Origin: Glutinoglossum americanum | Taxonomy: Eukaryota > Ascomycota > Geoglossomycetes > Geoglossales > Geoglossaceae | Direction of reading: 5' to 3' | Length of the DNA: 64,000 nt | Assembly (NCBI GenBank): GCA_020080175.1 | Contig: JAGHQL010000055.1 | Location: 62,001 to 126,000, forward strand | Shown here: in pieces, positions 38,873 to 48,940 of the stretch | How the letters are laid out: each line of letters starts with the position of its first letter | How positions within the stretch are numbered: the stretch's first letter is position 1 | Notes under the pieces: generated by a model | Databases searched by the model: none | Told to the model about the DNA's origin: nothing | What the model saw: only the letters and a program-made list of their open reading frames with translations | Program-made: the position numbers and the translations under genes

Positions 38873-41844
38873 TCATGACATATCATCATCACCACTTTCA
38901 TATCCAGACCCGTCACTCCCATCGGCCATAGTAACTAGACTCTCAGCTCCAATCTCGTTTTTGAAATTGCCTTCAAGCTCACCCATTGTCCTAGCGATAG
39001 CTTCTGCGTCTATAATGTGCTGTGGAGGAGTGAAGTTGATGGACAAAGAAACTTCTGGCAATACTAAGCCGTTCGCGTAACTCCTGGCAGCTTCAGGAAG
39101 GGGGTGCTGGTTACGTGGCGATTGTGAAGGGCTCTTCGTAGCCAAGCTTCCGCGTTCCATGCTATCGCTGGAACAACAATCTGAAGAGCTAGACGTATCG
39201 AGGAAATACGTCGGAGGAGGTAGCTGGAATGGGGAAAGGTTGACTCGAGTTGCGGAAATGACGTCGTACCTGATAGGTGGATCGAATTTTTCTTCTGCGA
39301 GCTTAGGATGAGCTCCTATACTGTGGCTTCTGAGCTTAGCTGCTGGTGTTTCTAGAATCCTATTAACGATGCTATGGACCCGGGAACTTGATGGATGTGA
39401 CTCTAGACACGGTGAGCCATTTCCAGCGACGGTGAAAGATACATTAATAGCGAAGTTGTCGCTCGGCCGTATCCCTCCAACGCCAGAAGCTTCGAGCTCA
39501 ATAGGCGGAATAGCTCGTTCATCATCACTAGCGAATCGTTGAGGGGAAATTTTGAAGTTGGACAGCGCTACCACACTCTCTGTGAGGGCCCTATCGTTGA
39601 TATCATCCGAAGCTTCTTCCTTTCCGGAACAGGTAGCGCGGGATTCGGTAAGTGGATGGGAGAAGTCCGTTGAACCAGATGCCGTTCGTACCGCTAACGG
39701 ACGTGAACAACCTAGGACATCATTCTCATACCGAATGTATGCATCACGGCAAATGGGTAACGGGCTTGAATAACTCGACGGGAAATCGCTTCCATCCCCG
39801 CTCAGATCAGTGCAGAAATCTGCTCCATTGAAGAAAATAATCGGCCCGCCATCTCTCCTGCGTTTAAGTGCTCGAACGCTGCCATTTCGCTGAGCATCCC
39901 GAGTTGGCGTGGATGCAATCTGAGAAGACGTAGGGTTCGAGTTATCGCTAGGCTGCACACCACCTTCGTCGCAAGTCTCCCGATGAAAGAAGAGTGGTTT
40001 GTAGTTGAACTCGTCGTCCTTAAAAGGGCAACGTAGCATCAACTGCTGATCGGGTCCGGCACTGCTTGCAGGGCCAGCCTGGGACTTCCTCCTTTCCTTC
40101 GATGTCAGCATCGGGAAATGCTCTGATCTCAATCGGCTATCACCTCCAGCCCTCCCGTAGGGCCCACGTGTGAGTTTCCGCCTCTTCGCACTACCTGCAC
40201 CGCCGGATTCGTCATCATCAGGGGAATCTAAGCCGCCTCGCTCCCCACTACTAGTGCCACCACTATCACTAGCCGAGTTAGTGCTTTCATCCCCCCCTTT
40301 CCACCTGATCTTTCGGCCGTCGGCGGACAGTTCCAGCTTTTCGCTGAGGTTGGTGACTGCTCTCCTGACAAACTCGGGAGTCGCGTTGACCGTATGAAGT
40401 TGAGCCATATTCATGAGGACGTTCAGGTAAACCCACCCTTCGTCCTGCTGATTGCGTGCATCGAGGTGTTCCCCCGGAGAGCACACCCCAAGGTGACGAA
40501 TGTAATCGATGGTTTCGGCCGGGTATCGGGCACGATTCATATCCAAGTCCAATAGTCGCGTAGGACGCTGTTCTTGGACCTTATCAGTGTATGAGATGGC
40601 GTTTAGATTAGACTGCCGGTCGGTTAACGGGTCCTCGAAACGTGGTGCAGCTAGCGACCACAATTCGTCTTGATACTCAGAACCAGGCTCGGTTAGAGCC
40701 CCGGCGTCAGCTAGATCTATGCATGCTTCACGTTGGCCTTCCTCCAAGGTTTTCCCTAGCCCTTCGTCGACGCGCTCCGCCGATTGAGACACCAGCTGCT
40801 GTTGAAGGAGTTGCCCATGCCCGGTGCCAGCAGCCTTACGCCCAGTAAATAATTGCTCCAACCTTCTCACAACAGGTCTCATCTTGGCCCTCTCCGACAC
40901 CAAAGGGATGCGTCTGACATGCATCCCTCCGACAGTACCATCTGAATTTGTCGGTAGTTCCCGGTCTTTGGCCTCCGTTGGCGTGGAAGACTTAACATGG
41001 GATCTTGGTAAATCGGCTATGGCTGAGTTGCGCCCTGATGTGGAAAGTGAAGCGTAACCTGAGTCTCGAGGCTGAGTATCAGATATGGGGGACGGGTCGT
41101 TGGAAGAAACTTTTTCGGGTGATTCCTGTGACATTAGGTGGCGGTTGCACTCATCCGAACTTTGCTTGAAATCCGTGGCGAATCCCCTCAAAAGTCCTTC
41201 TAGCTCCCTCTTCTTGTTTAGCGGCAAACCGTGCATCTTGACCTCAAAGAGTTTATCCTCCTCCAAGTGCGGACAGTATAGACTCTCAAGTCTTCTCAAT
41301 TTTCGCTTCAGCTCCTTATTCTCGATCGTTAGGTCATCAATTACACTCCTGAATTCCTCGCTGCCATCTCCATTCACACTCTGGACAGATAGGCGTCCAT
41401 CGGTGACGTTGCCTCCAGCAATAGTGCGCTCTTCAGGAGCCACATCGGTACCGTAACCGGGTAGTCGCGGCCTACAGCGATACTTCCGGCCCACGTAGTA
41501 AGGCGGATCGTCTGGTACAACCGTTAGTACCGGCATTATCCAGTGGTGCTGGGGAGCCTACTATCGAAGAATCCTGCCCTGTGAGAATTTTGTACATTGC
41601 TATTGCGGTTGTTGAACCAATTCTCCGCACTGCTACCTCCACTAGGACTCGACCCTAGGCTGTCCACGGGATCGCACGCATCTTCCCCGGTGCCAGACAC
41701 GCTCAGATGCCTCGAACCCCTAGAAGAGGTAGCGCGACCTCCAGTAGCAGTTTCCCGCGAGGAAACCGCTGTCTCATGGGAGGGTAAAGAGGAGACCGTG
41801 GGGATTCGGATAGTTCCATCATCGTGAACCTCTTGAGCGGACAT
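38873..41844 (-). CDS. frq: Frequency circadian clock protein FRQ
   Basis: Central negative element of the fungal circadian clock; with FRH and CK1 it inhibits the White Collar complex. Exons 41844-41562 and 41511-38873 give 973 residues (Neurospora FRQ is about 989). Conserved blocks in order: NWFNNRNSN, DPPYY, the coiled coil SVIDDLTIENKELKRKLRRL (about 150-172), KLFEVKMHGLPLNKKRELE, VVRRLEQLFTGRKA, EGQREACIDL, RPTRLLDLDMNRARYP with IDYIRHLGVCSP (about 410), EGWVYLNVLMNMAQLHTVN, LSADGRKIRWKGG, FNYKPLFFHRE (about 598) and PIIFFNGADFCTDLSGD (about 650). The protein is Ser/acid-rich with basic NLS-like patches (KRRKLTRGP, LKRRRDGG). Its C-terminus (GYESGDDDMS) is like that of other FRQs. The intron has a weak donor (GTAGGC) but a perfect TACTAAC branch site. 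The start at 41844 is the first in-frame ATG I see; upstream non-coding exons are possible. Confidence 0.93.
41512..41561 (-). other. frq coding intron containing a TAATG stop-start overlap
   Basis: A 50-nt intron: donor GTAGGC, branch TACTAAC, acceptor ACCAG. If retained, the long frame stops at 41538-41536 (TAA) and an ATG overlaps it at 41536-41534. That ATG opens the main frame, giving an 887-residue protein. Confidence 0.75.
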
Positions 41845-42190
41845 ATGGTGCTGCGCGACGAGCTACTCCTTCGAATCGAAACCCCAACGTCTGCATACTT
41901 TGAGGACACGAATTGGTGGGCGGCAGCGCGTCCCCGACAGCGTTCCTCCTGAGAGGTTATGAAAGACTCACTTTTTTCGACGGTCCACAAAGACGGGATT
42001 TTCAGGTATCCGTCCGGGGGGTGATCTACGTTGGATATATATATATACTCGGAAAAGAGCAAAGGGAGCATCCTGCAGCTGCATGGTCACCGAGTTTGCT
42101 ACTTATAGAGCGCGTTGGGTGTTGGGGAAATCCAAACGATCCAAGAGACGGCCAAATTCTCGATTGCCGGCGGAATGCAAGGGATGTCAG

Positions 42191-42225
42191 GATCGTGAGT
42201 GAGATCACTAACGATGGACCGATCG
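42191..42225. promoter_or_regulatory. Candidate light/clock-responsive element (GATC/CGAT cluster)
   Basis: Three GATC cores lie in 35 bp (42191, 42203, 42221), and CGATGGACCGATCG at 42212-42225 pairs two CGAT boxes 4 bp apart. White Collar sites in Neurospora are paired GATC/CGAT-type repeats. The location, about 350-380 bp upstream of the frq ATG, is suggestive only. Confidence 0.35.
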
Positions 42226-42282
42226 CCGTGACCGCCAAGAGATGCACGGCTAATGACGTAATTCTAGCAATCTCTGAAAAAG

Positions 42283-42367
42283 ATGCAGAGAGGCAGAGAT
42301 GCAGAGGCAGAGACGCAGAGGCGCAGAGACGCAGAGACGCAGAGACGCAGAGACACAGAGACACAGG
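42283..42367. repeat. Octamer tandem repeat, unit GCAGAGAC
   Basis: About ten copies. The 5' part has variant 6- to 8-nt units and the 3' part has five near-perfect octamers ending with ACAGAGAC. It lies about 440-520 bp upstream of the frq start codon. Confidence 0.85.
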
Positions 42368-43423
42368 CTGCCAACACCCACATCGACCAGCCGATCCACG
42401 GCGCACCAGGGATAGCCAGATTCAGACGAGAACGTGGGAGTCTCCTTGTGCCACAGTAATCAAAGCAGGGCGTGCACCACGTACAGAGCGAGCTCTCTCA
42501 CGTCGCACATGATGCTGACCGAACGCGTATCACGAGGTCCCACAGAACCATTCTCAGTTGCATTCCCGGTCCCATTCCCAGACCCCATTCCCAGCCGTCC
42601 CCCACTCCCCAGTTGCCCCCCAAGAAACCGATCAAAAAAAAAACCCCCTCCCAACGAACTTGCACGTAAACGCCTGGAGAAAAGAAGAAAAAGAAAAAAA
42701 AGGACAGAGGCTGCTTACGGGCCCGAGACAAGCAATCGGCCCGAATCAATCCCGGACGGGCTTCGAACGACGAAGGAAAAAAAAAAAAAACCAAAAAATT
42801 GACGTGATCGAAGTTTCTCGACAGCTGTGGACGGGGAAAAGCGCCACCTCCGCGCGGTTCTGATCGCCAATACCTTCCACCCCCGCCATGTGGGGACCGT
42901 CGAGACCGACCCCGCAACGCCCGCCGCAGAAACGCTTAGCGACGACGACATCCCTCCCGGGGCTTTTACCAGGCACCGCGTCGAGGAGCGGCCGGCCTTT
43001 CCCCCCAGGCGCTCGTCGCCCTACAGACAGGCATCGGCGGGCTGCACTCCAAAACCCCACGAGCCTTCCTTTTTTCCTTTTTTCCCACCGCTTCCTTTCC
43101 TTTCCTTTTCTTTTCCATCTACCTGCGCCAGAACACCGCAGAATCCCCCTCCCGCATGTATGCATATATCGCCAGCCCGGCGCCGGGGGGGGGGGGACGC
43201 GCTGGAGAAGGATCTGACATGGTGTGGGGCGGTTCTTCCACGCAAGCCCGACTTTGCGCGAAATGGGCTGTCGCGTTCGGGAAGGCGACCCCCTGCGCGA
43301 GGGCAGGGTAGGAACCCTGCCTTGGTTGTTCCGCTTAACCGTCCGCATCGAGACGGAGGGTTCTGCAGACGGGGGGGGTGCTCGAGCCGTGAGCCTCTCT
43401 GGGTAGCGTGCAACCACCGAAAG

Positions 43424-43451
43424 AAAAAAAAAAAAAAAAAAAAAAAAAAAA
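43424..43451 (+). repeat. Poly(A) tract, 28 nt
   Basis: An uninterrupted run of A in the frq upstream region, 214 bp before a second run of equal length. Confidence 0.85.
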
Positions 43452-43661
43452 TTACTGGTAGTCAAGTTAAGTCTGTTGGAGCGTAGCCCATCATCCACGG
43501 TGTGGGAGGTACCCCGTCCGAATACGGATCGCAGAAACGGGCATTCTGGGGCATGGGGTAGCCTTTAATTTAGTTTGATAAGGAAGAGGAAGAAAAAAAA
43601 TAAAAATAAAAAAATAAATTAGGATAATGCCCGTGTATAATAATAAAATCTGACCTCTCTA

Positions 43662-43665
<4 letters not shown>

Positions 43666-43693
<28 letters not shown>
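43666..43693 (+). repeat. Poly(A) tract, 28 nt
   Basis: A second uninterrupted run of A, preceded by an A-rich stretch (about 43585-43660). Confidence 0.85.
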
Positions 43694-43696
<3 letters not shown>

Positions 43697-43763
43697 TGCT
43701 CTTGGGAGGAGTCGGCGCGAAAGGGGATATTATTAAATCTAATGGCCTTCACGCGGACCTGGT

Positions 43764-43764
43764 A

Positions 43765-43797
<33 letters not shown>

Positions 43798-43798
43798 C
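43764..43798 (+). repeat. Compound (CA)n(GA)n microsatellite
   Basis: About five CA units run directly into about twelve GA units, just downstream of the 3' end of the 43854-46005 gene. Confidence 0.8.
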
Positions 43799-43853
43799 AA
43801 AGGTCGATCGGATCCATTCATCTACGATACCTCCCCCCCCCCAATCGGTCCAT

Positions 43854-44056
43854 CTAGCGGTCACCACAATCAATCTTCTCCCACGCCCTCCACCAAAGCC
43901 CCATGTTCACCGCGACGACCAGATCGAGCATCCTCAGCCCCTCATCCTCCACGATCAACTTCCCCAGCTTCGTCCTCTTGCCTCCGGGCCCGCCGCCAGC
44001 CTTTTCTTGCCCCAACTCGATGCTCAATCTCCTATCCAGCCCCGGCCTAACGTCGG

Positions 44057-44088
<32 letters not shown>

Positions 44089-46005
44089 TCAAAGTAGTTG
44101 TCGCGTTTGACCTGCGCGGCTGCGGTGGGGGGCGATTCGCCCTGGCCATGGCGGCGATGGTGTGACGCCAACAGATGCTTACGGATACCCTGCGAGAAGA
44201 CGGAGGACCTATTCGCCTCGCTGCCTGAGAGTGAGCCCATGGAGGCTGCAAGATGACGACTACTGAAAGTAGAAGTTGTGGGGAGGTTGAAACGTAGCTC
44301 GCTGACTTGCCGCGCCGGAGAGTTGCCAATAGGGAGGACGTGTTTACACTTTAAGCTCCGCCCGTTAGTGCCGGTGGAGAACTCGCAGCGCCCGTCCCAT
44401 GGACTGGTGAATACGTCGCCCTTCGCCATTGGCTTGGCGAACAAATCCCCAGCTTCGCTGCTCCGCCGCGCATCGGAGCCTGAATCACCAAAACCAGGGC
44501 GCTCGTTCTCGTTGATCCGGGGTGAGGACGGGTCGGTATTGTACGCCGGGAAATCGGCAGTGCCACTCATGTCCACCGATCCTGACCCCCTCTTCCTCAG
44601 GTTTCGATCCCAGAATCCCGCACCCCCAACCCAGACCTCGCGTCGAAATACCTCATCATCGTCTGGATTAGTTTCTTCAGAAGCTCGTATGGGTGGGTTG
44701 CCTAGGTACGCAAAGTCTTTCCACCGAACGCTCTCCTCATCGTCACCGGCAGAAACCGTGCCCTCAGGGGCTGGGGTGGCATATAGCGGTGGTCGCTTTG
44801 GCGGCAAAAATTTGCTGTAACCAGGGTTGGTGATCTCGACTATTATTCGACGTGGAATCCCCCTCGGCTTTGCGTAAGGCGATCTCCGCTGTTGCCCAGA
44901 TGATAGTGATCCGTCGAGTGCCGATGTAATGGTGATTGTCCCTACATTCCATTGGCCACCAGAGCCCGGATCTCGGCGGATCAGGGTAATAGAAACGTTC
45001 TCAGGAGCTACGGTTTCTGAGCTTTGTCGCCTCAAATATACCGGGGCATCTAGGCTTTGGTGACTCCTTGAAGGAAGCTGGTTAGGCGTGTCTGTAGACT
45101 TAGAGTCACTGGTCCCGGAGGCGGATGTTTCATAGCGATTAGCTGGACTTTCACTGCGCCCTCTTGACGGTAAAGATTCATTAGGTACACCTAAACCTGG
45201 GCGCGGCGGCAGCACAGGTCGACGCTCCACTCGCTTACTCGGGGGGAGATTTTCTATTCCAGGTGTATGATTTGCAGACTGGTATTCATATCCAATTGGT
45301 CTTGGGCCAAGAGGGCGCCTCTGTTGAGAGCTCGGTATAGGTAGACTGGCCTCTGATTGTAGTGTCTCCCCTGCAGAGCTGGTAGCGGGCTTCTTGTCCA
45401 ATTGGGGTTGTCCACCTGTATCGGGCCTGGGATACTGGTAGCTGGGGTGGTCTTTCTGTGGTGGCTCAGGGACTCCTTGTGGGGGCAGTTGTGGGTAAGG
45501 AGGAAGCGGTTTTCGCCCGACTCGATTTAGCTGTTTGCCACTTATATCCCCAACTTTCCGAGGTTGTTCGTCCATGCTCCCTTTGGCGTCTTGAAGATCA
45601 TCCTCTAGCTGATTCACATGCATGTAGTACAAGCTACTAGTCACGTCTTCGGCTGTGACAGTTTTCTGGCGAGGCTTGAGTGTCGTTAGGAAGATATCTG
45701 AATGGAATCTATTGGCTTGTGAATGCTTTTATAGTGATTAAGGGCATACCTTTGCTCCCTGGCACCCTTGCGATGTAAAGGACCAACGGATCTAGAACTT
45801 CCTGGGACGGATGCCGAGGGTACTTTGGTGGGTTCGATGAAAGGGCGATTAAGGAAGACAAAGAGTTCGCTACGACGGCTGTACTCATTGTGACAGCTGG
45901 ACCTGTTCTAAAGCGTCGTGGATTAGAACTGTTTTGATCAGGGAAATAGCTTGAGGTTTTCTGAGGCCGGTCAAGGTCTTTTCGCTCCGTTCGTGGTGAG
46001 ATCAC
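43854..46005 (-). CDS. Conserved filamentous-fungal protein of unknown function
   Basis: Exons 46005-45750 and 45697-43854 (intron 52 bp) give 699 residues. Two conserved-looking blocks bracket a long disordered region. The first, near residue 75-110, reads DPLVLYIARVPGSKDIFLTT then LKPRQKTVTAEDVTSS and LYYMHVNQLEDD. It is split by the intron, and the junction restores it cleanly. The C-terminal block is EGLRMLDLVVAVNMGLWW. I recall similar ends in unnamed Pezizomycotina proteins but no function. The middle is Pro/Ser-rich with poly-proline patches (RKPLPPYPQLPPQG), then VSITLIRRDPGSGGQWNVGT, a possible folded strand segment, and an Asp run encoded near 44055-44090. The start is uncertain: a second ATG at 45888 (MSTAVVANSL) may be the true one. 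No membrane segment is clear, apart from the hydrophobic C-terminal block. Confidence 0.75.
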
Positions 46006-47840
46006 CTATGTACTCTCCAGAATTGAGCATCGAGACTACAGGAGTAAGTACGGCTGCCAACTGTCTATAGGTGGTAGGTAACATCTACATATAGCTGCCT
46101 ATAGGTCGCCCCTGCTAAAGCACACGGTTGTGGCTTAGACTGATTGCCGATAATCCTATCGCTAAAGAGGCGACACAACTGCCGCCATCCAGTTTAACTC
46201 AGTAGTTAGCCTCTTCCCGTTAGTTAGTCAAGGTGGCCCGCTTGGCCGTCCTGCTGCTTTTTGGCATCCGTAGATGACGCCGCTTTAGATAGGTAAGCAG
46301 GGTGTCTAATTGAAAATAAATAGTTGGTGATCACCCCCGAGTCGACCTTACTAGCTGTGGATCTAAAAATGGCCGATGTGGTTCTCTCAACATCGACGCC
46401 ACCCAACACGAGCTCCGCCCCCCTAAAAACGTAATCCGATGAACTGGCAGCAAGAATGATACCAAGACATATTTCTTAGTTTGAGATTCGGAGGCGTATG
46501 GGTATTACCATCTCCTTGATCAAGCGAGCAACGTTGTTGCTCCTCGGGAACTCGTTGGGCCTATAGGGAGATGTATTTGCGGTAAACTGTTTTAAACCCT
46601 AGTTAGCCCCTGTCGGATTGAGCGTCAGGTCTCTACTGCATCAACGGTTGGGATAATTTCTCAAATACCACGATTTTTCATTCTATTTACTAGGATGCCA
46701 CAAAAGGTTTACTAGAATACCACAATTTTGGCCTTGACACTTACTGCTTTTCAAGGGTATGTCTTACGCTTATGGGAGTTCCTCTCGAACATATGCGTCG
46801 TGGTACGATGGCGGTTTTCGGGGGTGTACCTAATAGTTATGGGAGTGATCCTTATCTTGGAGATTATGACTCAAGGGGGAATTGCATGTACAATTGAAGA
46901 TATTGGTAATTTTGTGTGGTACCCCAGTAAACTTTTTGTGGTATTCGAGCAAGTACGATGAAAAGTTGTGGTGTTTGAGAAATTATCCCATATGGGAAAT
47001 ATTGCCGCCGACATATACAGGGCGAGTCATTTGCAATTTGGACGGATTCCACTCTTCTACTTTGGAATCGACACTATCTCTAGGTTCTCTGAGTTAGTGT
47101 AGTTGTCTCGGTGATGAGGGTCAGTTTTGGGCCATCAGATTAGAGGGTGGAGGTGTAGCACGCTTCGCAAGAGAGGGGTAATAGCAGAGAACGAAACTGC
47201 TTGTACCGATGCAGAGATCACAGGACCCAAGGCTATCCGTGCAACAAGAGCTATTGAAGTTGATATAAAACCTGTAGCTCGTGCCGCTCTTCTTGCCATG
47301 AGTTTAACGAAAGACTTAAAAGTGGTAAGTGCATTAGGATTGTTCAGTGATGCTGGTAGGTAGAAGGGTGAAGCGGGGGCGGAGTAAAAAGCCACTCCTG
47401 CCAAGACTAATGCATGGTATAAAGGTAAACAAACATAGTATAACTACCACCCCGAGGACATGACTTCCGCTCTCACAGTATTGTGTTTGACACTTAGCCC
47501 TCTAGGCAAAATCTATCCCTGTCCGTATATAATCTCCCCCCGCTCCAAGATGCAAGCCAAGATCTAACGAAGAAAATCCAGGATAAAAAAAGTGTTCTGC
47601 CGCCACAAAGGCCTACCTAGGGCAAGAGACTGAGCAGCCTAATGTACCATGACTTGTGACACATTCGAGTAATAGAAGATGAATGAGAGTTGGGAATCGA
47701 TCTGTATTTTCGGCGACAAGTAGCGATCGGGTGGACGGCCAGGCGGTGGTATCGCTCCTCACGGGCCATATTTATACCGTGCACGATTCCGATGTTGTAA
47801 AAGGTGAGATTTGTGGAGACATATATCTCAGCCTTTTCAT
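46006..47840. other. Intergenic region with a MITE-like element
   Basis: About 1.8 kb, upstream of the 43854-46005 gene and downstream of NMNAT. It holds the inverted-repeat element at 46649-46990. The rest shows no supported gene; short frames at 47127-47404 overlap on both strands and are not convincing. Confidence 0.5.
46649..46990. mobile_element. MITE-like element with long terminal inverted repeats
   Basis: A 342-bp stretch bounded by inverted repeats of about 85 bp (46649-46733 and 46905-46990). The outer 17 nt (TGGGATAATTTCTCAAA) match perfectly, and identity along the arm is about 75-80% by eye. Each arm carries spaced copies of a motif like ACTAGAATACCACAA (for example 46689 and 46711), reminiscent of subterminal transposase-binding repeats. 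The centre is non-coding, so it would be non-autonomous. I see no clear target-site duplication, so the superfamily is open. Confidence 0.7.
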
Positions 47841-48940
47841 TTAGCTCTTCGATATAGGTCCAACAACTGAAGAAGCCTTACTAGAACTTTCCACGCCGTT
47901 CGGCTTTCCTTTTTCCCTAACCGACGGTACTCCGTCGTCCTTATATAAATTGCACTGCTCAATGTACCTGATCACGGGAGCTGGAATCAAGTACTGCACG
48001 CTCATCCCCCTCTTCAAGGAAAGTCTGATCTTGGTACTGGAGACGTCGTTCTGGATTAGCTGCTGAATTACCTAGATTCGGGAAGTTAGCAATTGCTTTA
48101 TTAGGGCGGGATTTAGAGTTATGACTTGATCCGTGAGTAAAGACATTTATTCTTGAGACAGTGTCTCAAGATTCAACGTCTACTCATGAACCAGACTAAG
48201 ATAGAGAATCTTTTACGTCCCGAAATGTTACTCTCCCACTTTTGGAGATGGGCGAGAGCGTCGTCAATATCGGTACCTGACCGCTCAACAATGAATGCAC
48301 CATAGCCTCCTAGAATATGCTCCAAATCATCCGCGGACCATAAACCCGGGGTGGACATGGTATGGATAAGATCTGCACCAGCTAGTAGTATGATCCTTAC
48401 CGCACTACCTAGTATTTTATTAATTTCGTGTTGAAAGTGGTCGAGTACTTTCGCGGTTGGCATATATTCTGGTTGTACTGCTTCCCACGGATCAACCATG
48501 AGCCAGTTACTAGACTCGTTTACGGCAAGCTCGCACATCCGTAACCTAGGTAACTTAGATAGGGATAGGAAGTAGGATGGGGTCGAGACGTACCTATGCG
48601 TTGCATTTGCCAACCCAGCCTTCTTATAGGCATCAGAGACAGGTGAAAGGTACCCGCCTATAACTTCGAACTCGGTATTAAGCTTTGCAAAATCGGCCGC
48701 TAATTCAAACATTCGAAGGTGTAGGTAGGTGATCGGGGAGAAAGAGCCACATGCTATCAAAACTAGGGGTTTTCTGTTAGGATCGTTTTGGATGAGTCTT
48801 AGGCGATGGTGCGGAAAAGAATATGTCGAAGCAGATTGCGCTGCAATAGATTGTGGGGGTAGATCGATAGCCATTTGCGTAGCTTGAAGCGATGTAGTTG
48901 AGGAGCTTGATTCGGGTATCAACGGCGAAGACTCATCCAT
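47841..48940 (-). CDS. NMA1: Nicotinamide/nicotinate mononucleotide adenylyltransferase
   Basis: Makes NAD from NMN and ATP (and the deamido form), the last step of NAD synthesis. Exons 48940-48594, 48545-48197 and 48071-47841 give 308 residues. Marks: the nucleotide-binding loop IACGSFSPITYLHLRMFELA (GSFxPxTxxHLR); VIGGYLSPVSDAYKKAGL; NWLMVDPWEA; LLAGADLIHTM; and the C-terminal NDVSSTKIRLSLKRGMSVQY. Intron 1 (48 bp) is a multiple of three without a stop, so its retention would add 16 residues. The second donor (GTCTGG at 48196) is the only in-phase choice I found and leaves a few extra residues before VIQQLIQND, so that junction is uncertain. The ~45-residue N-terminal extension is Ser-rich, as in yeast Nma1/Nma2. 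Confidence 0.9.

Larger units (their letters stand above)
41845..43853. promoter_or_regulatory. frq upstream region (promoter and probable 5' leader)
   Basis: About 2.0 kb between the frq start codon and the 3' end of the next gene, which is transcribed the same way. It is inferred to contain the frq promoter and leader. It includes a GATC/CGAT cluster, an octamer array, poly(A) and poly(GA) tracts and a GC-rich stretch (42850-43400). Upstream ATGs on the minus strand (for example at 42071, whose frame overlaps the frq start) could act as uORFs. No other gene is supported. Confidence 0.5.

Noticed and set aside
42434-43498. Several overlapping long frames on both strands upstream of frq
   Set aside because: They consist of Lys/Phe/Pro homopolymers from A, T and C tracts and overlap in all frames; none shows conserved content.
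46728-47404. Short frames inside and after the MITE-like element
   Set aside because: They cross the inverted arms or overlap on both strands and resemble no transposase or known protein.
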